Below the pieces are notes generated by a model. That model did not search any database, was not told where the DNA came from, and saw only the letters and a program-made list of their open reading frames with translations. A stretch of 64,000 nucleotides of DNA. Origin: a virus. Shown here piece after piece: positions 7,648 through 17,805 of this stretch. Location of the stretch: IMG/VR virus record IMGVR_UViG_3300017960_000001, positions 30,120 to 94,119 of that record, one strand, 5' to 3'. Position 1 is the first letter of the stretch. Each line of letters starts with the position of its first letter. A program made the translations under genes and the position numbers.

Positions 7648-9927
7648 ATGGCAACCGGACGATCAAGAGTCACTTCGAAATTCCGGCAGGGTACGCGCAA
7701 CGTTACCGGCCTGCCGACGAGTCAAGGCGGGGTGGTGGCGATTACCGAGCGGGGCCCGGTCGGGCAGCGGACCGCGGTCACCTCGGCGGAATCTTTCAAA
7801 CGGACATTCGGCGGCATCACCGAGGAGGGCACGCTGGCCCACCTCATGGAGGCGTTCTACGCCCTCGCACCCGGCGCCGAGCTTTACGTGACGCGGACCT
7901 GTCACTACACCGACATCACCGACCCGAACAGCTTCACCGCGGTCGCGGCGACGCTCATGCTCGACACCGCAGGGGCGTTCGCGTCTGCCGCGTCGGTCGA
8001 CGGTACGATCGCCGGGCCATGGAACCTGCTTCCCGCGGCGCCGGACATGGACATCACGACCAACCTCGGCGGTCCGAACAGCGCGCAGATTACCTACGCC
8101 CCGGCCGCGTTCTCGAGCTTCGTCGTGTTCCCGATCGCCCCACTAGCCGGTGGCGAGAACATGACGATCGACACCGGCGACGGCAACGGGCCGCAGACGA
8201 TCACCGCGGCCGGCGGCGAGGTGTCGTTGCTGGACATGATAAACCTGATCAACGGACAGCTGCTCGGCGGTGCCGCGAAGGACGTTGGCGGGCAGCTGAC
8301 CGTCGAAACCGATCAGCACGGTTCCGGCGCCACGCTGACCTTCGCCGCGGGGGCCCCCGACCTCGCCGTGCTGCTGGGGTTGGCACCGGCGGTGCACAGC
8401 GGAACGGGCAACGTCGTCGACGCATCGGCCGCCACCCCGGCCGAGTTGGAGACGATCATCGAGGCCGCTGACGGCAACGTCGCTGTGACCGTGAACGGGG
8501 ACGACACGATCACGATCGCCACCGTGGCAACCGGCGCCACCGCGACCTTGCAGATCGGCGCCGGGTCGCCGGATCTGTCAACCATCCTCGGGATCGACAA
8601 CGTGCTGCACTCCGGCTCGGACGCCGCGGCGCAGAACACCCTCAAGGTCGACGGCAAAACCCCCGGCACCTATGCGCACGATTTGGAGATCCTGATCGCC
8701 ACCGCGAGCAACGGCAACGCCGATTACTTCGACCTGTCGGTGATGAAGGACAGCGTCGCGCAGGAGGTGTTCAAGAACGTCACGATGGACACCTCGGCTT
8801 TGCGCTACGTCGAGACGGTGATCAACGCGGCCGGGATCGGGTCGGACCTGATCGCGGTCACCGATCAGGGAGTCGGTGCGCCATGGTCGGACGCCAAGCC
8901 CGCGAGCGGGACGACCGGTCCTCTCGCCGGAGGCGACGACGGCCTCACCTCGCTGGACGATAACGACTTCATCGGAAGCTCGGCCGGCGCAACGGGGCTC
9001 TACTCGTTCGACACCCTCGAAACCCTCAGGCTGTACGCGATCCCGTACCGGGCGAGCACGGCGGTCCACGCGGCGATCAACACCTACACCGAGTCGAGGG
9101 GGAATGACTGCTACGGGTTGCACCCGACGCCGGACTCTCCGAACGACTCCGTAAACACCGCCGACCTCATGGTCACGTGGGCGCAGTCGAACACGTTCGG
9201 GCTCACCGAGTTCGCGGCGCCGCCGTGCTGGCCGTGGCCGGCGATCGCCAACCCGGACGCCGCGATCTACACCCCCTCGAATCAGTACGTCGACGCCGAC
9301 GACGACAGCTTGCTGTACGTCGAGCCGAGCATGTTGAAGATGGCGAGGTTCATCGGCAACGACCGCCAACACCCCGACGGCCTATACACCTCGGCGGCGG
9401 GCCTGGACAACGACCAGGGGATCCTGCCGATGGTCGTGGGGTTGCAGTTCTTCGACGAGGTCATGGACGCCGGCAAGCGCGACCGGCTGGCAGACGTGAA
9501 CGTCGAGCCGATCGTGAAGTTCGAGGGGACCCCGTACCATTTCGACGGCGGCGACAACTGCAAGACCACCGGCGACTGGCCGCGGCAGTGGCATACCCGC
9601 GCATCGATTCACATCGTCGAATCGATCAAGGCTGCGTGGATCGTTTACAAGCACGTGAAGAACACCACGACGATGCGACGCGAGGCTGCTCGCAACGCGG
9701 AGAAGTGGGTCAACGCAGAGGTTCCCGAGGACGCCTGGGAGACGAACGACGACGGGGCGATCGCGTACCTCGAAGAGGACGCGCCGCTGTTCTACGTCGA
9801 CACGTCCGACGAGCTGAACCCGTCCGAGGTTCGGGCGCTCGGGGAGTTCCGAGCGCGGATCGGGCTCGGGTGGGCCTACGACGCGAAGTTCATCGAGATC
9901 GAAGTCTCGCGCCCGGCGCTGCCGTAG
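7648..9927 (+). CDS. Contractile tail sheath protein
   Basis: The 759-residue protein has the sheath signature at both ends. The N-terminus contains GLPTSQGGVVAITERGPVG and SAESFKRTFGG. The C-terminus contains DVNVEPIVKFEGTPYHF and a domain ending GWAYDAKFIEIEVSRPALP. The tail tube gene follows 23 bases later. A good ribosome binding site (GGAGGAG) precedes the ATG. The protein is larger than simple sheaths because residues about 160-325 carry two copies of a beta-rich module (GATLTFAAGAPDLAVLLGL and GATATLQIGAGSPDLSTILG). It polymerises around the tube and contracts to drive it into the host envelope. Confidence 0.9.
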   Translation: MATGRSRVTSKFRQGTRNVTGLPTSQGGVVAITERGPVGQRTAVTSAESFKRTFGGITEEGTLAHLMEAFYALAPGAELYVTRTCHYTDITDPNSFTAVAATLMLDTAGAFASAASVDGTIAGPWNLLPAAPDMDITTNLGGPNSAQITYAPAAFSSFVVFPIAPLAGGENMTIDTGDGNGPQTITAAGGEVSLLDMINLINGQLLGGAAKDVGGQLTVETDQHGSGATLTFAAGAPDLAVLLGLAPAVHSGTGNVVDASAATPAELETIIEAADGNVAVTVNGDDTITIATVATGATATLQIGAGSPDLSTILGIDNVLHSGSDAAAQNTLKVDGKTPGTYAHDLEILIATASNGNADYFDLSVMKDSVAQEVFKNVTMDTSALRYVETVINAAGIGSDLIAVTDQGVGAPWSDAKPASGTTGPLAGGDDGLTSLDDNDFIGSSAGATGLYSFDTLETLRLYAIPYRASTAVHAAINTYTESRGNDCYGLHPTPDSPNDSVNTADLMVTWAQSNTFGLTEFAAPPCWPWPAIANPDAAIYTPSNQYVDADDDSLLYVEPSMLKMARFIGNDRQHPDGLYTSAAGLDNDQGILPMVVGLQFFDEVMDAGKRDRLADVNVEPIVKFEGTPYHFDGGDNCKTTGDWPRQWHTRASIHIVESIKAAWIVYKHVKNTTTMRREAARNAEKWVNAEVPEDAWETNDDGAIAYLEEDAPLFYVDTSDELNPSEVRALGEFRARIGLGWAYDAKFIEIEVSRPALP

Positions 9928-9950
9928 CGTAAAAGAGGAGGCAACCAACC

Positions 9951-10406
9951 ATGGCGAAGCCGAGGACCTATTACGACGCATTCCGCTTCCGGGCGGAGAT
10001 CGCGGGCGTGACCGCCGGACACTTCTGGAATGTCGGCCCGTTCAAAATGACCGTGAGCGGGGTCGAGGTTCCGGTGCCGCACGGCGCCGTGCTCGAGGAC
10101 CTTCCCGGTCAGGCGAAAATGCAGCCGTTCACCATCGAGGGACCGTTGTCCGAGTTGGTGGATCTCTACAATCTCTTCAAGCAGACGGTCGACGTGGCGA
10201 CCGGCCTCGGAGAGACGGAGCCGAACCTGTATCAGGACATCGACTTCGTGCAGCTGGACCGCGACGGATCCGACCTCGAAATCGTCCGGGTTTTCAAAGC
10301 CTGGGGTATCGATTACGAGATGACGAAGTTCGACAAAAAGGAGAACGACAAGCGACGGGAACTGCTCGAAATGCGGGGGCAGTATTTCCAGCGGCTACCC
10401 GTCTAA
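9951..10406 (+). CDS. Tail tube protein
   Basis: The 151-residue protein directly follows the sheath, as tube genes do. It has the gp19-like pattern: a strand-rich N-terminus (FRFRAEIAGVTAGHFWNVG), a central PFTIEGPLSELVDLYNLFK, and a C-terminal strand pair with EIVRVFKAWGIDYEMTKFD. It forms the inner tube ejected on sheath contraction. A GGAGG site lies just upstream. Confidence 0.85.
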   Translation: MAKPRTYYDAFRFRAEIAGVTAGHFWNVGPFKMTVSGVEVPVPHGAVLEDLPGQAKMQPFTIEGPLSELVDLYNLFKQTVDVATGLGETEPNLYQDIDFVQLDRDGSDLEIVRVFKAWGIDYEMTKFDKKENDKRRELLEMRGQYFQRLPV

Positions 10407-10457
10407 CCAACGTCCACCAACTCCCAACGAGGGGCAATCGGCAGAGGGAGGTAACCC

Positions 10458-11261
10458 ATGACCCAAGGCACACTTGCCAGCGGGCTCGTCGTCGAGTTCC
10501 GCGGCACCAAAAACCGCGAGCTTGCAGCGTTCCGCAAAACCCTGGAGGAAAAGGGGCACGCGGTCGCGCTCACCGAGATGCTGAACGCTTGCACCGAGCA
10601 GGTAGTCGACCCCGGGCCGACGAACATTCTCGACGAGGACGGCAAACCAGACTGGTCGAAGGCGTTGTCCGGCGACCGGCTACAAGCTGCGATCCTCTTG
10701 CGGATCGCGTCGTTCCCAGAGGGGCACAAGTACAAGCTGGACCTGAAGTGTCCGCGGTGTCCCGCGTCGCGTCCGTCGTTCCCGAAGGTGCTCGACCTGC
10801 GCGCGATCCCGAACGGCGATCTTCTGTGGTATCCGATGCCGGAGGAGGCGATCGAGTCGGTGCGGAAAGAGCAGCCGTTCGTGTGCACCGTCGACGGCAA
10901 GATGGTGAGCTTCCTGCTATCCGACGGGCGCATGGAGGCCCAGCTGGAAGAAGTCTCTCGGGGCGACCGGGTCGAGGACGCGGCGATCGCTCAGGCCCGG
11001 CTACGGATCACCGAGGTGGAGGACGTGCACGCGAACGACGTGCACCGGTGGCTCGGTGATCTGACCGTGGCCGAGTACGAGGTGCTCGAGGATGCAATGG
11101 ACGCGGTCGAGGGAGGCGTCGACATTGCGATCGAGGCGGTGTGTCCCGAGGGTCACGAATTCCAGGCCGCGGTCCCTTTCGACGTGTCGTTCTGGCGGCC
11201 GCAAGAGGGGATGCGGAATCGGCGGAAGGAGAGGCTGGCCGCAGCGCGATCTGGGGTGTGA
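10458..11261 (+). CDS. Tail assembly chaperone / baseplate-type protein (T4 gp26-like) with zinc ribbon
   Basis: The 267-residue protein sits between tube and tape measure, where myophages encode assembly chaperones or T4 baseplate-family (gp26-like) proteins. A probable split zinc site is visible: LKCPRCPASRP near residue 95 and AVCPEGHEF near residue 230, the latter followed by the strand AAVPFDVSFWRPQ, typical of this family. The stop codon overlaps the GTG start of the next ORF (GTGTGA) in the -1 frame, which echoes the two-frame chaperone genes of other phages. Confidence 0.6.
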   Translation: MTQGTLASGLVVEFRGTKNRELAAFRKTLEEKGHAVALTEMLNACTEQVVDPGPTNILDEDGKPDWSKALSGDRLQAAILLRIASFPEGHKYKLDLKCPRCPASRPSFPKVLDLRAIPNGDLLWYPMPEEAIESVRKEQPFVCTVDGKMVSFLLSDGRMEAQLEEVSRGDRVEDAAIAQARLRITEVEDVHANDVHRWLGDLTVAEYEVLEDAMDAVEGGVDIAIEAVCPEGHEFQAAVPFDVSFWRPQEGMRNRRKERLAAARSGV

Positions 11262-11557
11262 ACGAAGCGATCCGGGTCAGCTGGACCCGGGCCCTAGCGA
11301 CCGTCGTCGGCGCCGAGCCTCTGTTCGAGTTGTTCGACGAGATGGAGGTCGCAAAGTTGCAGCTGGAACTGTCCTACACCTCGCCGCTCGGCGGTGGCGG
11401 GATCATGAGCTACGCCGAGGCGGGCGAGCTTTCAACGCGGGAGAGTTTCGTAATCCTCGACGTGCTCGCCGACCGGCGGGAGGCCGAGGCTGACCTGTCC
11501 GTGCGACCGTTCGAGTACGTGGTGAAATCGATCGCCAAGATGTTCGGAGGTCGGTAG
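11258..11557 (+). CDS. Second tail assembly chaperone-like protein
   Basis: The 99-residue product begins VNEAIRVSWTRALATVVG at a GTG that overlaps the preceding TGA. It is helical and acidic (ELFDEMEVAKLQLEL, ADRREAEADLSV) and immediately precedes the tape measure gene. Lambda-type phages make their second chaperone as a -1 frameshift extension of the first. Here the frame relation is -1, but I see no canonical slippery heptamer, so coupled re-initiation is the simpler reading. Confidence 0.6.
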   Translation: MNEAIRVSWTRALATVVGAEPLFELFDEMEVAKLQLELSYTSPLGGGGIMSYAEAGELSTRESFVILDVLADRREAEADLSVRPFEYVVKSIAKMFGGR

Positions 11558-14107
11558 GTGGCTAGCTCGTTCAAGACTTTCTTCGACGTAATCGGCCGCG
11601 ACCTTGCGACTCCGGTTTTCGCCAAGGTCGGCGCCGGCCTCCGCGCTCTCCAAGGACAATCGGCCGCGGCCCAAAAGACTGCGATGGGGGCCGGGGCGGC
11701 GACGGCCAAAGCTCATAACATGATGGCAAAATCGTTCTCGACCATGGCGGTCGGGGGCGGTTTCCTCAGTGTCGGCCGCGGGCTGATCGACGCCCTAGGC
11801 AGGACCACCGAGATCGCGGGCGAGTTCGGGCTCGGACTCGCGGCCGTCGGTGCCGTCACCCGGGCCACCGCCGACGAGATGAGGCAGCTCGAGGACGCCG
11901 CGATCCAAGCCGGTATCAAAACGCAGTTCTCGCCGGTCGAGGCGATCCAAGGGTTGCAGGACTTGGCGACCGCGGGGCAGGTTTCCGCCGACGCTATCAC
12001 GTCCCTGGATCACGTCCTGAACCTCGCGGCTGGGTCGTTGGGGCAAATGACCGTGTCCGAATCGGCGCAGGCTGTGGTGGGCTCTCTGAACGCCTACGGG
12101 ATGGGGGCGGAAAAGGCCCGGGTGGTCACCGACAAGCTGCTAAGGATCACGCAGCTGACGAACTTCCAAGCGCGTGACTTTGCGGTCGGTCTGTCCAAGG
12201 CGGCGGCCGCCGGTGCGACGTTCGATCAGAAGATGGACGACGTCCTGATCACGATGGGTCTGATCAGAAACAGGAACATCGACGCCTCGGTGGCGGCGAC
12301 CGCCTACCGAGCTTCGCTACGCCGGCTCGGTGCCCACCAGGGAGCGCAACAAGCTCTCCAAAAGAAGGGCATCGAGGTGTTCGAGGGCGAGGAGCGGCAG
12401 ATGCGATCCGCGGTCGACATCATGCTCGACCTCGCCGAGAAAACAAAGACGTGGACCGACGAGGAACGAAACCGGATTGTGGTGCAGTCCTTCGGCGCTC
12501 GCGGGTTGTTCGCGTTCAACGCGATCCAGAAGGCAACCTATACCCGGATGATCCACGGGACCAAGGTCACCCTCGAAGGACGCGAGGCGATCGCCGCTCT
12601 CCGCGAGGAAATGGAGAACGCCGGGGGCACCGCGGTCGCGTTCAAGAAGAAGCTGCTCGAAACCTACGCCGGCCAGAAAACTCTCCTCCGCGGGACACTC
12701 GAAACGATTCAGGTCGTGGTCGGCAAGCCGCTCACCAAGTTGCTCGGACCTGTCGTCGGGTTCGTCACCGAGATGCTGAACAAGTTCATCAAAGCTTGGC
12801 AGGGTCTACCCGAGCCTGTGCAGAAAGCGGTGATCGGTTTCGTGGGGATCGTCGGTGTCGTGTCCGCGATCGCCGGCGGGTTCCTCATCCTCCACGGCAT
12901 CATGAACCTGCTCGGGATTTCGTTCACCGGGTTGGCGATCACGATCGGCAAGGTGCTGCTACTCGCGGGCCCGTTGGTGCTGGCGATCTCGGCCCTCGGC
13001 CTCGGCGCCGGCGGCATCATTCGAACGCTACAAAAGAACCTCGGCGGGTTGGGGGAATCCTGGGATTCAATGGCGGACAAGGCGAAGCTCGGAATGCAGG
13101 GAGTGATCGAGCTATTGCGGACCGGCGCGCTCGCAGAGGACACCTTGAAGAAGCTCGGCGAGGACCGCAACAAGGGGGTGGCGAAGTTCCTCGAAATGAT
13201 GACCGGTGTAATAGGGAAAGCGAAGGCGTTTTTCAAAGGAGTTAAGGAGGGTTACGACTCCGCTCTCGCCGGACTACAGGAACCGTGGAACCGACTGAAA
13301 CAGGCGATCGAAAGTGTGTTCGGCCGGTGGTTCGACCTCACCGGTCAAGGCACCAAGTCGGTGGACGGCTGGGCGGCGAAGGGGCGCAAATTCGGAGGGG
13401 TGATCGCCGGTGCAACCGAGGGCGTGCTCGAACTGGCTACGCACATGATCGAGCTTGGCGGGCAGATTCAGGAGGCAATGGCCGACGTCACGATGGAGGA
13501 CATCATAGCCGGCGCGCAGGAGTTGTTCGAACTACTGAAGCAGATCGCGTCCGCGTTGGGGACGATCGCCTCTGGTGTGAACAAAACCGCCTCGGTGCTC
13601 GGCGGCGGCGGTGGCGAACTACGATCCGCGTTGCTCGGCGACGCCTCGGAGATGTCGCTTCAGCAGATGCACCAAGCGATCGATTTCGCGGCGACGCAGG
13701 GCGACGCGCCGCAGGTCCGCGAGGCGTGGCGGACGCAGGTCAAGGCCCTCGAATTGATGAAGCAAACCCGGGGGTTCGGCGCCGGCGAAGCTGGCGAACA
13801 GCGATACCGCAAGGCCCTCGAATCTGTGTTCCGACGTCAGGCCGCGGCGGGCTACATGATCGCCACCGGCGACGTGGAGAAAGGCACCCGGGCGCAGGAC
13901 ACGGTGACGCAGCTTGTCGACATGATGCTCGCCCGCCAGGCTCAGTTCTACGCGCAGCAATTGAAACGCCCTCTGAAAATCGATTTGAAGGTGGGCACCC
14001 GCGAGCTTGGAAACATCGTCACCGACCTGCAAGAGGAGGTGATCGAGGAAGGGCTCGCCGGCGGTGCGGCCGGGACGCCAGCACCGGCGCCGGCGGGAGG
14101 TCAGTAG
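11558..14107 (+). CDS. Tail tape measure protein
   Basis: The 849-residue GTG-started protein carries the TP901-type tape measure domain. Residues about 90-330 include ELGxxT-like helices such as [36 protein letters not shown] and [13 protein letters not shown]. The central region (about 425-490) is hydrophobic, with two or three membrane-spanning helices ([37 protein letters not shown]), as expected for a protein that inserts in the host membrane. At roughly 0.15 nm per residue its length predicts a tail of about 125 nm, an estimate rather than a measurement. Confidence 0.88.
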   Translation: MASSFKTFFDVIGRDLATPVFAKVGAGLRALQGQSAAAQKTAMGAGAATAKAHNMMAKSFSTMAVGGGFLSVGRGLIDALGRTTEIAGEFGLGLAAVGAVTRATADEMRQLEDAAIQAGIKTQFSPVEAIQGLQDLATAGQVSADAITSLDHVLNLAAGSLGQMTVSESAQAVVGSLNAYGMGAEKARVVTDKLLRITQLTNFQARDFAVGLSKAAAAGATFDQKMDDVLITMGLIRNRNIDASVAATAYRASLRRLGAHQGAQQALQKKGIEVFEGEERQMRSAVDIMLDLAEKTKTWTDEERNRIVVQSFGARGLFAFNAIQKATYTRMIHGTKVTLEGREAIAALREEMENAGGTAVAFKKKLLETYAGQKTLLRGTLETIQVVVGKPLTKLLGPVVGFVTEMLNKFIKAWQGLPEPVQKAVIGFVGIVGVVSAIAGGFLILHGIMNLLGISFTGLAITIGKVLLLAGPLVLAISALGLGAGGIIRTLQKNLGGLGESWDSMADKAKLGMQGVIELLRTGALAEDTLKKLGEDRNKGVAKFLEMMTGVIGKAKAFFKGVKEGYDSALAGLQEPWNRLKQAIESVFGRWFDLTGQGTKSVDGWAAKGRKFGGVIAGATEGVLELATHMIELGGQIQEAMADVTMEDIIAGAQELFELLKQIASALGTIASGVNKTASVLGGGGGELRSALLGDASEMSLQQMHQAIDFAATQGDAPQVREAWRTQVKALELMKQTRGFGAGEAGEQRYRKALESVFRRQAAAGYMIATGDVEKGTRAQDTVTQLVDMMLARQAQFYAQQLKRPLKIDLKVGTRELGNIVTDLQEEVIEEGLAGGAAGTPAPAPAGGQ

Positions 14108-14110
14108 GCT

Positions 14111-14668
14111 ATGCCGGACCCCAAATTTTATAAGCGATACAAGACCGGCGACGAGGCTTGGCTGGTCGATACCGAGGGGCTGTCCGGGGTGCGGTTCCCG
14201 TGGCCGCCGAAGGTGTCAGGGCAGACGGGAGCGAACTACGAAGAGGCGGCGCCGATCGGGGGGGCCTCGGCGCACCTCGACTTCGGCCACACCGGCAATC
14301 GGGTGGTGAACCTCGAGGCGACCTACAACCGGATCCACCTCGCACACGCTCGGCCGAACGGCAAACCCCTGACCCCGACCGAGGCGACGCAGGTTATCCT
14401 CGACCATTGGTCATATTTCGAGGCGGTGATGGTGCCCTACGAGTTGCCCGACGGATTCACCGGGGGCGAGGCGCCGTTGCTGGTGTTGACCGTTCCCGGT
14501 GTCGTCGAGATGTACTGCCGGCTCGTTTCTCTCAGCTGGGACGTGATTCGAAAAGATCCGCGGGGGCGGATCGTGCACATGGTTTTTCGGCTGCAATTCA
14601 AGGAGGATCCGCAGGTGAGGTTCACCACGCAGAGCATCCTCGAACGCGGCATCGTGAGCAGGGCGTAG
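14111..14668 (+). CDS. CIS-tube-like / tube-initiator baseplate protein
   Basis: The 185-residue protein resembles the contractile injection system tube family found directly after tape measure genes: VRFPWPPKVSGQT early, a strand-rich middle, PLTPTEATQVILDHW, and a C-terminal VHMVFRLQFKED. Such proteins sit at the hub where the tube starts. It is followed after 3 bases by a LysM-like gene, the usual partner. The alternative is a generic tail protein with no defined role. Confidence 0.65.
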   Translation: MPDPKFYKRYKTGDEAWLVDTEGLSGVRFPWPPKVSGQTGANYEEAAPIGGASAHLDFGHTGNRVVNLEATYNRIHLAHARPNGKPLTPTEATQVILDHWSYFEAVMVPYELPDGFTGGEAPLLVLTVPGVVEMYCRLVSLSWDVIRKDPRGRIVHMVFRLQFKEDPQVRFTTQSILERGIVSRA

Positions 14669-14671
14669 GCG

Positions 14672-15046
14672 ATGGCATTCCGAACGGACAGCAGGTTTCG
14701 CAATAGCTACGAGACGATCGACGACGACGGGCTCACGTTCGTCGCGGAGGCGGACCCGTTCGAGTACGAGGACCTCCCCGACAACGCGGTGCACCAAGTC
14801 GCAGAGGGCGAGACGTGGCACTCGATCGCGGGCGACCGGTTCGCGGCGTTGCTGCGTCAGCCGGAGGCGGCCCGGTTCAGCCAGCGGTTGAAACCCTCCG
14901 GGTTGTTCTGGATCATCATGGACTTCCAACCGGTGCCCTACCTCGACCCGTACACCCCGCCGGCACCCGGCACCGAGCTTTTCGTGCCGTCGGTCCGCAC
15001 GGTGATCGAGCGCATCTTTGATTCCGACCGACAAAGGCTGGCGTAA
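14672..15046 (+). CDS. LysM-like baseplate protein (gp53-type)
   Basis: The 124-residue protein contains a LysM-like stretch at residues about 45-115: VHQVAEGETWHSIAGDRF, later SGLFWIIMDFQPV and PAPGTELFVPSV. In contractile tails this small protein joins the tube initiator to the hub and can bind peptidoglycan. Its stop overlaps the ATG of the hub gene. Confidence 0.7.
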   Translation: MAFRTDSRFRNSYETIDDDGLTFVAEADPFEYEDLPDNAVHQVAEGETWHSIAGDRFAALLRQPEAARFSQRLKPSGLFWIIMDFQPVPYLDPYTPPAPGTELFVPSVRTVIERIFDSDRQRLA

Positions 15047-16425
15047 TGGGTAGCGGCCCCGTCATCTGGCTGTCGTTGATCCAATCCGACGAGGGCGGGG
15101 ACGAAACGCTCGAGCTGGTACAGGACCGGCTCGAATCCTTCACCTTCATCGACCGCGACCGGGGCAAGGATGTGTGCGAGCTTCGGTTCCGCGATCGGGA
15201 CATGGCGCTGCTCGACAACCCCGCTTTCCGCAAGGGACAGAAGCTCGCGGTGACGTGGGGTTGGCCGGACAACATCGCCACCCCGCGACGGATGATCGTG
15301 AAGCGCACAAAGGAAGTGAACCTCGTCAAGCTGCTCGACGAGTCCGTGCTGCTCGACCGCTCTCGGAAGTCCCGGGTGTGGCACGATGTCTACGACTCTG
15401 ATGTGGTCTACCAGATTGCCGAGGAGAACGGCTACGAGGGGATTCTGGCGGACGTACTCCAAACGTTTGTCATCCGTCACGCGATCACGCAGGAGGGCAC
15501 AGACGCCGCCCTGCTCAACCAGCTGGCGCGTCGCAACGGGTTCGTCTGGTACATCGACGCAGCCGGGCTCCATTTCCACCCTCGGCGGTGGGGCGTCGAA
15601 CCGACTCACTTCTTCACCTACGTGAACGCGCCCGGGCTCGGCGACGTGCTCTCGCCGCCGGTGATTCAGGGGAATGTGCAGGACGTCTCGAAGATCCGGG
15701 TGGTCGCGCGGGACCCGATCACCAAGGAAACCGTCGAGGCCGAGGTCGGCGCCACCACCGACGACGAAACCCTCGGCGACTACCTCGAACACTACTACTC
15801 GCTCGGCGACGACGAGGAGATCGGCGACCCCGACAACCCGGACGGGCGACGGCAAGCGAGGGCGTCGTCGAAGGAAACGATCAACATCGGCCTCGCCACG
15901 CAGGAGGAGGTGTCGAACGAGGCCGCGGCCCGGTATTTCGAGACGGCTCAGGGACGGTACAAAATGGAGGTGACGCTGCGCGGTAACCCGCAGGTCGGGG
16001 CGAAGCAGCTGCACTATTTCAAGCTTCCGTCCGAGGCTTTCACCGGGCTATACTACTGCACCGAGGCGCGCACCGAAATCACTCCCGGTAGCTACAAAAT
16101 CATGGGGAAATACAGGAAGGACGCGCTCGGAAAGTTGGCGGCGAAGAAGGTCCTCTCGGTCGGCCGGAAGAAGAACAAGAAACCGGCCGACGTTCCGCTC
16201 GACGAGAACGGTCAACCGGCGGACACGTCGTCCCTCGAAAAGATGCTGACGTGGGGAGAGGAGAACGGGCAACCTGTGCCGAAGTGGCAATACAAAGACA
16301 AGTCGGGGACGTCGGTCGGTAGCAGTACAGCGGTCACCGCGGCCGAATGGTCGGCGCTACCGGCGAACCAACGCGACGACCTGATCAGCAAGTCCGCGGG
16401 CGGGCTCGTCCTGCCGGGAGAATAG
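15046..16425 (+). CDS. Baseplate hub protein (gpD / gp27-like)
   Basis: The 459-residue protein has the late-control gene D architecture. Early beta-barrel segments contain ESFTFIDRDRGKDVCELRF and KGQKLAVTWGWP. A central region contains GTDAALLNQLARRNGFVWYI and GLHFHPRRW. A C-terminal strand is followed by Lys-rich sequence (KKNKKPADVP). It forms the hub ring that carries the spike, whose gene follows 3 bases later. It is slightly longer than P2 gpD. Confidence 0.82.
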   Translation: MGSGPVIWLSLIQSDEGGDETLELVQDRLESFTFIDRDRGKDVCELRFRDRDMALLDNPAFRKGQKLAVTWGWPDNIATPRRMIVKRTKEVNLVKLLDESVLLDRSRKSRVWHDVYDSDVVYQIAEENGYEGILADVLQTFVIRHAITQEGTDAALLNQLARRNGFVWYIDAAGLHFHPRRWGVEPTHFFTYVNAPGLGDVLSPPVIQGNVQDVSKIRVVARDPITKETVEAEVGATTDDETLGDYLEHYYSLGDDEEIGDPDNPDGRRQARASSKETINIGLATQEEVSNEAAARYFETAQGRYKMEVTLRGNPQVGAKQLHYFKLPSEAFTGLYYCTEARTEITPGSYKIMGKYRKDALGKLAAKKVLSVGRKKNKKPADVPLDENGQPADTSSLEKMLTWGEENGQPVPKWQYKDKSGTSVGSSTAVTAAEWSALPANQRDDLISKSAGGLVLPGE

Positions 16426-16428
16426 GCG

Positions 16429-17016
16429 ATGGAGCTTCCTCACTGGGGCCCCTACATGGGGACGATCCTGAAGCGGGAGAATGACCCGGACGACGACCCG
16501 GCGACCACCTTCGCCGAGGACGATTTGATCGGCCGGATCAAGGTCAGCATCCCGGGGTGGATCGAGGAGACAGCCTGGGCCCAGCCGCTCGGATGGGGCG
16601 GGTCTGCACAATTCGGGATCAACGCGGTTCCGCCGATCGGTGCAGACGTGGCGGTGTTCTTCCCGAACGGCAAGATCGACCGGCCGCTTTGGATCGCCGG
16701 GCCGCCCGGACGGGGCGAGGTGTTTCCTGAGTTCGTCCACCCGGACGTGATGGTGATGGGGACCGAGAGCTTCCGGTTCGTGCACGACCAACGCGAGGGC
16801 CAGCGGTTCGCCGCGTTGCGGGTAATCAAAACGATCGGCGACGCCGAGGAGGCCGTCGTCGAGGTGCTGTTCAATATTGAGGAAAACGGTCTACGGGTGT
16901 TCTGCGAGTCGGCGCTCGGGCTCGAAAGTGGGAGCCTGATCAACGCCGACGCCAACGGCGGGGACATCCAGATTCGAGGTCGGAAAGTGCTGCCGAGCAG
17001 CAAGCCGATCCAATGA
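16429..17016 (+). CDS. Baseplate spike protein (gpV / gp5-like OB fold)
   Basis: The 195-residue protein begins with an OB-fold typical of tail spikes: GRIKVSIPGWIEETAWAQPL, NAVPPIGADVAVFFPNG and DRPLWIAGPPG. The C-terminal half is strand-rich (VVEVLFNIEENGLRVF, DIQIRGRKV), consistent with a beta-helical needle. It mounts on the hub and punctures the envelope. No lysozyme domain is present. Confidence 0.82.
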   Translation: MELPHWGPYMGTILKRENDPDDDPATTFAEDDLIGRIKVSIPGWIEETAWAQPLGWGGSAQFGINAVPPIGADVAVFFPNGKIDRPLWIAGPPGRGEVFPEFVHPDVMVMGTESFRFVHDQREGQRFAALRVIKTIGDAEEAVVEVLFNIEENGLRVFCESALGLESGSLINADANGGDIQIRGRKVLPSSKPIQ

Positions 17017-17025
17017 GGTAGCGAC

Positions 17026-17805
17026 GTGCCAGTGTGGGCCCCCAGCGGTGACGTGATCTGCTTCCCGGTGCCGGACATCCCGAGCACCGACGACCTCTGC
17101 TTCCCGGGCGGGTTCTGCCTGTCCCACGTGTGGAACGGGATCAATCAGATTCCGAGCGCGGCCGACGTGTGGCTGCAATTCTACTCGCAGATCGGGCCGG
17201 CGATGTCATTCCTGGCTCCGTTCTTCAACGTGCTCGACACGTGCCTCGCAATCTTCCGCTGCGTGCAGGCGGTGCCCGACGCGATCACGAATCTCGACCC
17301 CACCGAGTTGTTCCAGTGTGTCCCCGAGCTTGTCGAAAAAATCAACGATCTGCTCGGGTTGATTCCCCAACTCTCGATCCCGCGAATGGTGAAACGGATC
17401 CTCGAAGGGTTGGCGACTCTGCTCCGGGCGGTCGCGTCGGACCTGCAATACATCCAACAGCAACTAGCCAGAATCGCAGACCAAATCGATCGGGCCGCGG
17501 ACCTCAACGACGTGACTATGTCGGGGTTCCTCAGCTGCGCCGAGTCGACGGTGAACGACACCACGTTGAGCACCGCCGAGGCGTTGAAGGGGATCGGCCG
17601 GATCATCCTCCTCTGCAACCTGCTAATTTCTCTGTTCGGCGGCCCAGAGATCCCGTGCTTCTCGTCGTTGTTGGAGGACCTCGACGTGCTCGACACGGTG
17701 ATCGATGCGTTGCTATTGCTGGCGAATTTGATCGACGAGATCGCCGACATGATACCGGACCCGCAGCTGGCGATCACGTTGCTGCTCGAAAGTCAGGAGT
17801 GCTAG
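17026..17805 (+). CDS. Hydrophobic, cysteine-rich baseplate-region protein of unknown function
   Basis: The 259-residue GTG-started protein has ten cysteines, unusual for a cytoplasmically assembled tail component, and several hydrophobic helices (SFLAPFFNVLDTCLAIFRC, IILLCNLLISLFGG, DALLLLANLIDEIADMI). A helix at about residue 145 (LQYIQQQLARIADQIDRAA) could form a coiled coil. It lies between spike and gp25 genes, a slot usually occupied by baseplate parts. A membrane-active component delivered with the spike is possible, but I recognise no family. Confidence 0.65.
   Translation: MPVWAPSGDVICFPVPDIPSTDDLCFPGGFCLSHVWNGINQIPSAADVWLQFYSQIGPAMSFLAPFFNVLDTCLAIFRCVQAVPDAITNLDPTELFQCVPELVEKINDLLGLIPQLSIPRMVKRILEGLATLLRAVASDLQYIQQQLARIADQIDRAADLNDVTMSGFLSCAESTVNDTTLSTAEALKGIGRIILLCNLLISLFGGPEIPCFSSLLEDLDVLDTVIDALLLLANLIDEIADMIPDPQLAITLLLESQEC

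Noticed and set aside
11141-11261. Programmed -1 frameshift between the chaperone genes
   Set aside because: The frames are in the -1 relation and overlap, but I find no canonical slippery heptamer, and GTGTGA offers simple re-initiation.
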